Shown here one piece after another: positions 47,701 through 59,700 of a DNA stretch of 64,000 bases. Below the pieces are notes generated by a model. The model ran no database searches, had not been told where the DNA came from, and saw nothing but the letters and a program-made list of their open reading frames with translations. The stretch comes from Edaphochlamys debaryana (Eukaryota > Chlorophyta > Chlorophyceae > Chlamydomonadales), in the NCBI GenBank assembly GCA_016858145.1, contig JAEHOE010000133.1, positions 248,001-312,000 on the forward strand, read 5' to 3'. The stretch's first letter is position 1. Each line of letters starts with the position of its first letter. The translations under genes were made by a program, and so were the position numbers.

Positions 47701-50700
47701 CCCCAGCCCGCCTCCCCCGCCCCTCTCTGTCGCCCCCGTGGACGTGGCGGTGACCTCCTCCGACTCCACTGGCGCCACCAGCGCGCAGGTGTTTGCGGAG
47801 GCGCTGAGCGGCCTCAAGTGGACGGTGCCGTGGGAGGTGCAGTGCCTGCAGGACCCGCGCAGGACGGACGACACGTACTGGTGCGGCGCGGGGGGGGGGC
47901 GGGTTGGTGTGGTGTCTCTCGCACTGGCCCCAGCCAAGCGCTCTCGTCCCTCCTACCTTGCTTCCTTCCCTCCTGCCCTTCCCGCCCGCCCGCAGGCCCT
48001 CCCGCTGCCTGCTCCCGTGCGTGCAGTACAGCTACTACGACGAAGTCTACATCGACCCCTCCGTCTTCCCCAGCCCGCGCGCCTTCTGCCCCTGCGGCGG
48101 CGGCTCTCTGGCGCCCTGGTCTCTGCCGCACGACCCCGGCCACGCCCGCGCGGCCGCCACCCAGCAGGCCCTGCTGCAGTGGTGGGATCTCAACGTGTAC
48201 CAAGACGCCACCTCCGGCCGCTGGACCGACCCCGCGTGGACGGCGCAGGGCGCGTGGCTGGGCGGCGGCAGCCTGCGCGAGGCGACGTGGGCCGAGGGCA
48301 GCAGCTACTGCTCTTGGCCGTTCGTGGAGTGCGCTGCGGGGTGCGAGTCGTCCCACGCGCTGACGGCTCTGGACCTGCGCAACGCGAGCCTGTACATCTG
48401 GCAGCTGGACTTCTCGCCCTTCGAGGCGGCGCTCAGCGAGGCGGAGCGGGCGGACGTGTGGTACATGTGAGGCAGGGACGGGGCTGGGAGGGCGGGGAGG
48501 GGCACGGGGCACGGCAGGGCTGTCTCGAGCGGCGGGTTGCCTGCATGCCCGCCTCCGCGAGGCCCGTGAGGCCGTCTGTCCTGCTCTTGACTCCAGAAGC
48601 CCCCCTGCATCGCCCCCCTACTAAAACCTCCCCCTCAGCAACCTGAGCCACAACTTCATCGGCGGCGTGCTGCCCGCCAACCTTCCGTCCATCTTCCCCG
48701 CCCTGGAGCACCTCAGCCTCGACCACTGCCGCTACGTGCCGTACAGCACGCCCGACCCCAATGACCCGGACGCGCCGCTGCCGCCCAACCCGGCCGCGTC
48801 GCTCAACTTCAACTGGCAGCACATGCCAGGCAAGCGACCGAGGGGGCATCTCGCAGACGGGTCTCACAGCACAGGGCTTACGTGCATGCACCGGTCAGGG
48901 CCGGGCTGCTGTCCCCCGCTGTGACCTGCCGTGTCTGTTGAGACCACTGTCGTTCCGTGTTGATCAAGCGCTCTAACACGCTGTGCCGTCGCCCGCCCCC
49001 CTCCCCAGGCACGGGCGAGTCTGCCGACTGGTGCTCCCCCTCCGACGTGAATCCCGAAGGCTGGTTTGACTTTATGCTGAGCGGCCCCATCCCCGAGGAG
49101 TGGGGCGCCTGGGCCGGCAGCCTGCGCACGCTGCGTCTGCAGCACCAGGAGCTGTCGGGGAGCCTCCCCGAGGCGCTTCGGGGACCGGGCAGCGCCGTGG
49201 TCAGCTGGAGGCTGCAGGGAAACGCGGAGCTGTGCGGGCCGCTGCCAGGTGCGGTAGCGGGAGGGAAGGCAGGGAGTGGTGGATGCCGAGGGGGCGGACC
49301 GTTTGTATGTTTGGCGCGTTGCCTACTTGACGGTAACCCTCCTCAGCTCCGCCCCGCCCCGCCCCGCCCCGCCCCGCCCCGCCCCGCCCCGCCCCGCCCC
49401 GCCCCGCCCCGCCCCGCCCCGCCCCGCCCCGCCCCGCCCCCCAGAGTCTGCGAGCCCGCTCAACTCTGTGCTGTTCCTGGGGACCAAGCTGGGCACACAC
49501 TGGTGGGACCCGGACGCAGGGGCCTGCGTCCCCGCGCCCCTGTCGCCCCCGGACTTCCCCGCCCCGCTGGCCCCCTCGGTGCCGCTCATCGCTTGCTTCG
49601 GGGGAAAGGCCAGGTGTCCCCCACCCCCGCCGCCCTCTCCACCTCGGCTGCCTCCGTCCCCTCCCTCGTCTGGTCCGCCGCCCGTGCCCATGCCCCGTAT
49701 GCGCCCCCCGCGTCCCCCCCTGCCGCCCGTGCGCCCTCCTCGGCCGCCCGCCGGCCCGCCCCCGCCGCCGGGTCAGCCGCTGCCTCCCTCGTCTCCCCCG
49801 CGTGTCCCTCCGGCCGTGCCCCCGCCTGTTGCGCCTCCGTCTCCTCCCTCTCTGCCTCCGCCTCCCAGCCCTCGTCCTCCGGCTCCCCTTCCTCTGCAGC
49901 CCTCCCCTCCCTCTCCCAAGGCGCCCTCCCCGCAACCTCCGTCTCCTCCGCCTCCATCTCCTCGGCCCCCGTCCCCGCCTCCGCCCTCTCCCCAGCCGCC
50001 TTCACCCGCTCCGCCGTCGCCACAGCCTCCCTCCCCCCAGCCTCCGTCCCCTCCTCCTCCCTCTCCGCAACCCCCCTCCCCGTCTCCTCCGTTCCCTAAG
50101 CCGCCCTCACCGCTGCCACCCTCGCCGCAGCCCCCTTCACCCCCTCCGCCCTCTCCGCAGCCCCTCAGCCCACAGCCTCCTTCACCGTCCTCGCCCTCTC
50201 CAGAGCCTCCGTTCCCGCGGCCTCCGTCACCATCGCCACCCTCTCCGAAGCCGCCCGCACCGCAGCCCCCGTCCCCGCAGCCCGCACCCCCGCAGCCGCC
50301 CTCTCCACAGCCCCCCTCACCTCCTCCTTCCCCGCAGCCCCCGTCGCCCCAGCCTCCACCCCCAGCTGCCTCTCCACCGGTCCCTGTCCCGCCTCGCCCC
50401 TCCCCCCTCCCGCCGTCTCCCCCTCCCCCTCGCCCCCCTTCTCCGCCTCTGCCCCTTCCGCCCCCGCCCCCCCGCCCGCCTCCCCCGCCCCTCTCTGTCT
50501 CCCCCGTGGACGTGGCGGTGACCTCCTCCGACTCCACTGGCGCCACCAGCGCGCAGGTGTTTGCGGAGGCGCTGAGCGGCCTCAAGTGGACGGTGCCGTG
50601 GGAGGTGCAGTGCCTGCAGGACCCGCGCAGGACGGACGACACGTACTGGTGCGGCGCGGGGGGGGGGCGGGTTGGTGTGGTGTCTCTCGCACTGGCCCCA

Positions 50701-53700
50701 GCCAAGCGCTCTCGTCCCTCCTACCTTGCTTCCTTCCCTCCTGCCCTTCCCGCCCCCCGCAGGCCCTCCCGCTGCCTGCTCCCGTGCGTGCAGTACAGCT
50801 ACTACGACGAAGTCTACATCGACCCCTCCGTCTTCCCCAGCCCGCGCGCCTTCTGCCCCTGCGGCGGCGGCTCTCTGGCGCCCTGGTCTCTGCCGCACGA
50901 CCCCGGCCACGCCCGCGCGGCCGCCACCCAGCAGGCCCTGCTGCAGTGGTGGGATCTCAACGTGTACCAAGACGCCACCTCCGGCCGCTGGACCGACCCC
51001 GCGTGGACGGCGCAGGGCGCGTGGCTGGGCGGCGGCAGCCTGCGCGAGGCGACGTGGGCCGAGGGCAGCAGCTACTGCTCTTGGCCGTTCGTGGAGTGCG
51101 CTGCGGGGTGCGAGTCGTCCCACGCGCTGACGGCTCTGGACCTGCGCAACGCGAGCCTGTACATCTGGCAGCTGGACTTCTCGCCCTTCGAGGCGGCGCT
51201 CAGCGAGGCGGAGCGGGCGGACGTGTGGTACATGTGAGGCAGGGACGGGGCTGGGAGGGCGGGGAGGGGCACGGGGCACGGCAGGGCTGTCTCGAGCGGC
51301 GGGTTGCCTGCATGCCCGCCTCCGTGAGGCCCGTGAGGCCGTCTGTCCTGCTCTTGACTCCTTACAGAAGCCCCCCTGCATCGCCCCCTAAACAACACTT
51401 CCCCCTCAGCAACCTGAGCCACAACTTCATCGGCGGCGTGCTGCCCGCCAACCTTCCGTCCATCTTCCCCGCCCTGGAGCACCTCAGCCTCGACCACTGC
51501 CGCTACGTGCCGTACAGCACGCCCGACCCCAATGACCCGGACGCGCCGCTGCCGCCCAACCCGGCCGCGTCGCTCAACTTCAACTGGCAGCACATGCCAG
51601 GCAAGCGACCGAGGGGGCATCTCGCAGACGGGTCTCACAGCACAGGGCTTACGTGCATGCACCGGTCAGGGCCGGGCTGCTGTCCCCCGCTATGACCTGC
51701 CGTGTCTGTTGAGACCACTGTCGTTCCGTGTTGATCAAGCGCTCTAACATCCTGTGCCGTCGCCCGCCCCCCTCCCCAGGCACGGGCGAGTCTGCCGACT
51801 GGTGCTCCCCCTCCGACGTGAATCCTGAAGGCTGGTTTGACTTTGTGCTGAGCGGCCCCATCCCCGAGGAGTGGGGCGCCTGGGCCGGCAGCCTGCGCAC
51901 GCTGCGTCTGCAGCACCAGGAGCTGTCGGGGAGCCTCCCCGAGGCGCTTCGGGGACCGGGCAGCGCCGTGGTCAGCTGGAGGCTGCAGGGAAACGCGGAG
52001 CTGTGCGGGCCGCTGCCAGGTGCGGTAGCGGGAGGGAAGGCAGGGAGTGGTGGATGCCGAGGGGGCGGACCATCTGTACGTTTAGCGCGTTGCCTACTTG
52101 ACGGTAACCCTCCTCAGCTCCGCCCCGCCCCGCCCCGCCCCGCCCCGCCCCGCCCCGCCCCGCCCCGCCCCGCCCCGCCCCGCCCCGCCCCGCCCCGCCC
52201 CGCCCCGCCCCGCCCCGCCCCGCCCCGCCCCGCCCCGCCCCGCCCCGCCCCGCCCCGCCCCGCCCCGCCCCGCCCCGCCCCCCAGAGTCTGCGAGCCCGC
52301 TCAACTCTGTGCTGTTCCTGGGGACCAAGCTGGGCACACACTGGTGGGACCCGGACGCAGGGGCCTGCGTCCCCGCGCCCCTGTCGCCCCCGGACTTCCC
52401 CGCCCCGCTGGCCCCCTCGGTGCCGCTCATCGCTTGCTTCGGGGGAAAGGTCAGGTGTCCCCCACCCCCGCCGCCCTCTCCACCTCGGCTGCCTCCGTCC
52501 CCTCCCTCGTCTGGTCCGCCGCCCGTGCCCATGCCCCGTATGCGCCCCCCGCGTCCCCCCCTGCCGCCCGTGCGCCCTCCTCGGCCGCCCGCCGGCCCGC
52601 CCCCGCCGCCGGGTCAGCCGCTGCCTCCCTCGTCTCCCCCGCGTGTCCCTCCGGCCGTGCCCCCGCCTGTTGCGCCTCCGTCTCCTCCCTCTCTGCCTCC
52701 GCCTCCCAGCCCTCGTCCTCCGGCTCCCCTTCCTCCGCAGCCCTCCCCTCCCTCTCCCAAGGCGCCCTCCCCGCAACCTCCGTCTCCTCCGCCTCCATCT
52801 CCTCGGCCCCCGTCCCCGCCTCCGCCCTCTCCCCAGCCGCCTTCTCCCGCTCCGCCGTCGCCACAGCCTCCCTCCCCCCAGCCTCCGTCCCCTCCTCCTC
52901 CCTCTCCGCAACCTCCCTCCCCGTCTCCTCCGTCCCCTAAGCCGCCCTCACCGCTGCCACCCTCGCCGCAGCCCCCTTCACCCCCTCCACCCTCTCCGCA
53001 AGCCCCTCACCCCACAGCCTCCTTCACCGTCCTCGCCCTCTCCAGAGCCTCCGTTCCCGCGGCCTCCGTCACCATCGCCACCCTCTCCGAAGCCGCCCGC
53101 ACCGCAGCCCCCGTCCCCGCAGCCCGCACCCCCCGCAGCCGCCCTCTCCACAGCCCCCCTCACCTCCTCCTTCCCCGCAGCCCCCGTCGCCCCAGCCTCC
53201 ACCCCCAGCTGCCTCTCCACCGGTCCCTGTCCCGCCTCGCCCCTCCCCCCTCCCGCCGTCTCCCCCTCCCCCTCGCCCCCCTTCTCCGCCTCTGCCCCTT
53301 CCGCCCCCGCCCCCCCGCCCGCCTCCCCCGCCCCTCTCTGTCTCCCCCGTGGACGTGGCGGTGACCTCCTCCGACTCCACTGGCGCCACCAGCGCGCAGG
53401 TGTTTGCGGAGGCGCTGAGCGGCCTCAAGTGGACGGTGCCGTGGGAGGTGCAGTGCCTGCAGGACCCGCGCAGGACGGACGACACGTACTGGTGCGGCGC
53501 GGGGGGGGGGGGCGGGTTGGTGTGGTGTCTCTCGCACTGGCCCCAGCCAAGCGCTCTCGTCCCTCCTACCTTGCTTCCTTCCCTCCTGCCCTTCCCGCCC
53601 CCCGCAGGCCCTCCCGCTGCCTGCTCCCGTGCGTGCAGTACAGCTACTACGACGAAGTCTACATCGACCCCTCCGTCTTCCCCAGCCCGCGCGCCTTCTG

Positions 53701-56700
53701 CCCCTGCGGCGGCGGCTCTCTGGCGCCCTGGTCTCTGCCGCACGACCCCGGCCACGCCCGCGCGGCCGCCACCCAGCAGGCCCTGCTGCAGTGGTGGGAT
53801 CTCAACGTGTACCAAGACGCCACCTCCGGCCGCTGGACCGACCCCGCGTGGACGGCGCAGGGCGCGTGGCTGGGCGGCGGCAGCCTGCGCGAGGCGACGT
53901 GGGCCGAGGGCAGCAGCTACTGCTCTTGGCCGTTCGTGGAGTGCGCTGCGGGGTGCGAGTCGTCCCACGCGCTGACGGCTCTGGACCTGCGCAACGCGAG
54001 CCTGTACATCTGGCAGCTGGACTTCTCGCCCTTCGAGGCGGCGCTCAGCGAGGCGGAGCGGGCGGACGTGTGGTACATGTGAGGCAGGGACGGGGCTGGG
54101 AGGGCGGGGAGGGGCACGGGGCACGGCAGGGCTGTCTCGAGCGGCGGGTTGCCTGCATGCCCGCCTCCGCGAGGCCCGTGAGGCCGTCTGTCCTGCTCTT
54201 GACTCCAGAAGCCCCCCTGCATCGCCCCCCTACTAAAACCTCCCCCTCAGCAACCTGAGCCACAACTTCATCGGCGGCGTGCTGCCCGCCAACCTTCCGT
54301 CCATCTTCCCCGCCCTGGAGCACCTCAGCCTCGACCACTGCCGCTACGTGCCGTACAGCACGCCCGACCCCTATGACCCGGACGCGCCGCTGCCGCCCAA
54401 CCCGGCCGCGTCGCTCAACTTCAACTGGCAGCACATGCCAGGCAAGCGACCGAGGGGGCATCTCGCAGACGGGTCTCACAGCACAGGGCTTACGTGCATG
54501 CACCGGTCAGGGCCGGGCTGCTGTCCCCCGCTGTGACCTGCCGTGTCTGTTGAGACCACTGTCGTTCCGTGTTGATCAAGCGCTCTAACATCCTGTGCCG
54601 TCGCCCGCCCCCCCTCCCCAGGCACGGGCGAGTCTGCCGACTGGTGCTCCCCCTCCGACGTGAATCCCGAAGGCTGGTTTGACTTTGTGCTGAGCGGCCC
54701 CATCCCCGAGGAGTGGGGCGCCTGGGCCGGCAGCCTGCGCACGCTGCGTCTGCAGCACCAGGCGCTTTCGGGGAGCCTCCCCGAGGCGCTTCGGGGACCG
54801 GGCAGCGCCGTGGTCAGCTGGAGGCTGCAGGGAAACGCGGAGCTGTGCGGGCCGCTGCCAGGTGCGGTAGCGGGAGGGAAGGCAGGGAGTGGTGGATGCC
54901 GAAGGGGCGGACCATCTGTACGTTTAGCGCGTTGCCTACTTGACGGTAACCCTCCTCCGCCCCGCCCCGCCCCGCCCCGCCCCGCCTCGCCCCGCCCCGC
55001 CCCGCCCCCCAGAGTCTGCGAGCCCGCTCAACTCTGTGCTGTTCCTGGGGACCAAGCTGGGCACACACTGGTGGGACCCGGACGCAGGGGCCTGCGTCCC
55101 CGCGCCCCTGTCGCCCCCGGACTTCCCCGCCCCGCTGGCCCCCTCGGTGCCGCTCATCGCTTGCTTCGGGGGAAAGGCCAGGTGTCCCCCACCCCCGCCG
55201 CCCTCTCCACCTCGGCTGCCTCCGTCCCCTCCCTCGTCTGGTCCGCCGCCCGTGCCCATGCCCCGTATGCGCCCCCCGCGTCCGCCCCTGCCGCCCGTGC
55301 GCCCTCCTCGGCCGCCCGCCGGCCCACCCCCGCCGCCGGGTCAGCCGCTGCCTCCCTCGTCTCCCCCGCGTGTCCCTCCGGCCGTGCCCCCGCCTGTTGC
55401 GCCTCCGTCTCCTCCCTCTCTGCCTCCGCCTCCCAGCCCTCGTCCTCCGGCTCCCCTTCCTCCGCAGCCCTCCCCACCCTCTCCCAAGCCGCCCTCCCCG
55501 CAACCTCCGTCTCCTCCGCCTCCATCTCCACGGCCCCCGTCCCCGCCTCCGCCCTCTCCCCAGCCGCCTTCACCCGCTCCGCCGTCGCCACCGCCTCCGT
55601 CCCCCCAGCCTCCGTCCCCTCCTCCTCCCTCTCCGCAACCCCCCTCCCCGTCTCCACCGTCCCTTCAGCCGCCCTCACCGCTGCCACCCTCGCCGCAGCC
55701 CCCTTCACCCCCTCCGCCCTCTCCGCAGCCTCTCAGCCCACAGCCTCCTTCACCCACCTCGCCCTCTCCACGGCCCCCCTTCCCACAGCCTCCGTCGCCG
55801 CTGCCACCCTCTCCGGAGCCGCCTGCACCGCAGCCTCCGTCGCCGCCGCCACCCTCTCCGGAGCCGCCTGCACCGCAGCCTCCGTCGCCGCCGCCACCCT
55901 CTCCGGAGCCGCCCGTCCCACAGCCTCCGTCGCCGCCGCCACCCTCTCCAGAGCCGCCCGTCCCGCAGCCCCCGTCACCATCGCCACCCTCTCCGCAACC
56001 TCCCTCCCCGTCTCCGCCGTCCCCTCAGCCGCCCTCACCGCTGCCAGCCTCGCCGCAGCCCCCTTCACCCCCTCCGCCCTCTCCGCAGCCTCTCACCCCA
56101 CAGCCTCCTTCACCCACCTCGCCCTCTCCACGGCCCCCCTTCCCGCAGCCTCCGTCGCCGCTGCCACCCTCTCCGGAGCCGCCCGCACCGCAGCCTCCGT
56201 CGCCGCTGCCACCCTCTCCGGAGCCGCCTGCACCGCAGCCTCCGTCGCCGCTGCCACCCTCTCCGGAGCCGCCTGCACCGCAGCCTCCGTCGCCACCGCC
56301 ACCCTCTCCGGAGCCGCCTGCACCGCAGCCTCCGTCGCCGCTGCCACCCTCTCCGGAGCCGCCTGCACCGCAGCCTCCGTCGCCGCTGCCACCCTCTCCG
56401 GAGCCGCCTGCACCGCAGCCTCCCTCGCCGCCGCCACCCTCTCCGGAGCCGCCTGCACCGCAGCCTCCGTCGCCGCCGCCACCCTCTCCGGAGCCGCCCG
56501 TCCCACAGCCTCCGTCGCCGCCGCCACCCTCTCCAGAGCCGCCCGTCCCGCAGCCCCCGTCACCATCGCCACCCTCTCCGCAACCTCCCTCCCCGTCTCC
56601 GCCGTCCCCTCAGCCGCCCTCACCGCTGCCAGCCTCGCCGCAGCCCCCTTCACCCCCTCCGTTCTCTCCGCAGCCTCTCACCCCACAGCCTCCTTCACCC

Positions 56701-59700
56701 ACCTCGCCCTCTCCACGGGCCCCCTTCCCACAGCCTCCGTCGCCGCCGCCACCCTCTCCGGAGCCGCCTGCACCGCAGCCTCCGTCGCCGCTGCCACCCT
56801 CTCCGGAGCCGCCTGCACCGCAGCCTCCGTCGCCGCTGCCACCCTCTCCGGAGCCGCCTGCACCGCAGCCTCCGTCGCCGCCGCCACCCTCTCCGGAGCC
56901 GCCTGCACCGCAGCCTCCGTCGCCGCCGCCACCCTCTCCGGAGCCGCCCGTCCCACAGCCTCCGTCGCCGCCGCCACCCTCTCCGGAGCCGCCCGTCCGG
57001 CAGCCCCCGTCACCATCGCCACCCTCTCCGCAACCTCCCTCCCCGTCTCCGCCGTCCCCTCAGCCGCCCTCACCGCTGCCAGCCTCGCCGCAGCCCCCTT
57101 CACCCCCTCCGCCCTCTCCGCAGCCTCTCACCCCACAGCCTCCTTCACCCACCTCGCCCTCTCCACGGCCCCCCTTCCCGCAGCCTCCGTCGCCGCTGCC
57201 ACCCTCTCCGGAGCCGCCTGCACCGCAGCCTCCGTCGCCGCCGCCACCCTCTCCGGAGCCGCCTGCACCGCAGCCTCCGTCGCCGCTGCCACCCTCTCCG
57301 GAGCCGCCTGCACCGCAGCCTCCGTCGCCGCTGCCACCCTCTCCGGAGCCGCCTGCACCGCAGCCTCCGTCGCCGCTGCCACCCTCTCCGGAGCCGCCTG
57401 CACCGCAGCCTCCGTCGCCGCTGCCACCCTCTCCGGAGCCGCCTGCACCGCAGCCTCCCTCGCCGCTGCCACCCTCTCCGGAGCCGCCTGCACCGCAGCC
57501 TCCGTCGCCGCTGCCACCCTCTCCGGAGCCGCCTGCACCGCAGCCTCCGTCGCCGCTGCCACCCTCTCCGGAGCCGCCTGCACCGCAGCCTCCGTCGCCA
57601 CCGCCACCCTCTCCGGAGCCGCCTGCACCGCAGCCTCCGTCGCCGCTGCCACCCTCTCCGGAGCCGTCCGTCCCACAGCCTCCGTCGCCGCCGCTACCCT
57701 CTCCGCAGCCTCAAACCCCACAGCCTCCTTCACCGACCGCGCCCTCTCCAGAGCCCCCCTCCCCGCAGCCTCCGTCGCCGCCGCCACCCTCTCCGGAGCC
57801 GCCTGCACCGCAACCTCCGTTACCATCGCCACTCTCTCCGCAACCTCCCTCCCCGTCTCCGCCGTCCCTTCAGCCGCCCTCACCGCTGCCACCCTCGCCG
57901 CAGCCCCCTTCACCCCCTCCACCCTCTCCGCAGCCTCTCACCCCACAGCCTCCTTCACCCACCTCGCCCTCTCCGGAGCCCCCCTTCCCACAGCCTCCGT
58001 CGCCGCTGCCACCCTCTCCGGAGCCGCCCGCACCACAGCCTCCGTCGCCGCCGCCACCCTCTCCGGAGCCGCCCGCACCGCAGCCCTCGTCGCCGCAACC
58101 ACCCTCTCCGGAACCGCCCGTCCCACAGCCTCCGTCGCCGCCGCCACCCTCTACGGAGCCGCCTGCACCGCAGCCTCCGTCGCCGCTGCCACCCTCTCCG
58201 GAGCCGCCTGCACCGCAGCCTCCGTCGCCGCTGCCACCCTCTCCGGAGCCGCCCGTCCCACAGCCTCCGTCGCCGCCGCTACCCTCTCCGCAGCCTCAAA
58301 CCCCACAGCCTCCTTCACAGACCGCGCCCTCTCCAGAGCCCCCCTTCCCGCAGCCTCCGTCACCATCGCCACCCTCTCCGCAACCTCCCTCCCCGTCTCC
58401 GCCGTCCCCTAAGCCGCCCTCACCGCTGCGACCCTCGCCGCAGCCCCCTTCACCCCCTCCACCCTCTCCGCAGCCTCTCACCCCACAGCCTCCTTCACCC
58501 ACCTCGCCCTCTCCAGAGCCCCCCTTCCCACAGCCTCCGTCGCCGCCGCCACCCTCTCCGGAGCCGCCCGCACCACAGCCTCCGTCGCCGCCGCCACCCT
58601 CTCCGGAGCCGCCCGCACCGCAGCCCTCGTCGCCGCAACCATCCCCTCCGGAACCGCCCGTCCCACAGCCTCCGTCGCCGCCGCCACCCTCTCCGGAGCC
58701 GCCCGTCCTGCAGCCTCCGTCGCCGCCGCCACCCTCTCCGGCACCGCCCGTCCCACAGCCTCCGTCGCCGCCGCCACCCTCTCCGGAGCCGCCCGCACCG
58801 CAGCCCTCGTCGCCGCAACCACCCCCTCCGGAACCGCCCGTCCCACAGCCTCCGTCGCCGCCGCCACCCTCTCCGGAGCCGCCCGTCCTGCAGCCTCCGT
58901 CGCCGCCGCCACCCTTTCCGGCACCGCCCGTCCCACAGCCTCCGTCGCCGTCGCCACCCTCCCTGGAGCCGCCCGTCCCGCAGCCTCCGTCGCCGCCGCC
59001 ACCCTCTCCGGAGCCGCCCGTCCTGCAGCCTCCGTCGCCGCCGCCACCCTCTCCGGAGCCGCCTGCACCGCAACCTCCGTCACCATCGCCACCCTCTCCG
59101 CAACCCCCCTCCCCGTCTCCGCCGTCCCCTCAGCCGCCCTCACCGCTGCCACCCTCGCCGCAGCCCCCTTTACCCCCTCCCCCCTCTCCGCAGCCTCAAA
59201 CCCCACAGCCTCCTTCACCCACCTCCCCCTCTCCAGAGCCCCCCTTTCCGCAGCCTCCGTCGCCGCCGCCACCCTCTCCGGAGCCGCCTGCACCGCAACC
59301 TCCGTCACCATCGCCACCCTCCCCGCAACCTCCCTCCCCGTCTCCGCCGTCCCCTCAGCCGCCCTCACCGCTGCCAACCTCTCCGCAGCCCCCTTTACCT
59401 CCTCCGCCCTCTCCGCAGCCTCTCACCCCACAGCCTCCTTCACCCACCTCGCCCTCTCCACGGCCCCCCTTCCCACAGCCTCCGTCGCCGCCGCCACCCT
59501 CTCCGGAGCCGCCCGCACCGCAGCGCCCGTCGCCGCAACCACCCTTTCCACGACCCCCCTTCCAACAGCCTCCGTCGCCGCCGCCACCCTCTCCGGAGCC
59601 GCCCGTCCCACAGCCTCCGTCGCCGCCGCCACCCTCTCCGGAGCCGCCTGCACCGCAACCTCCGTCACCATCGCCACCCTCCCCGCAACCTCCCTCCCCG

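Larger units (their letters stand above)
44995..47737 (+). repeat. Tandem unit 1 (2743 bp)
   Basis: Counted from GTGGACGTGGCGGTGACC to the next occurrence of the same word. It contains exons a to e and four introns, and is nearly identical to units 2 to 4 outside the Pro linker and the CCCCG tract. Confidence 0.95.
50506..53348 (+). repeat. Tandem unit 3 (2843 bp), frameshifted linker
   Basis: Longest of the three complete spacings because of its CCCCG tract. Its Pro linker carries two single-base insertions relative to unit 2. Confidence 0.95.

Noticed and set aside
46613..55010. CRISPR-like array
   Set aside because: The CCCCG tracts and 2.7-kb units have no spacer-repeat layout, and the context is a eukaryotic intron-rich gene.
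44995..55180. Four separate genes instead of four units
   Set aside because: Exon e runs without stop or splice from one unit into the next (1 to 2 and 2 to 3), and no start or signal peptide precedes units 2 to 4. The unit 3 frameshift leaves some doubt for unit 4.
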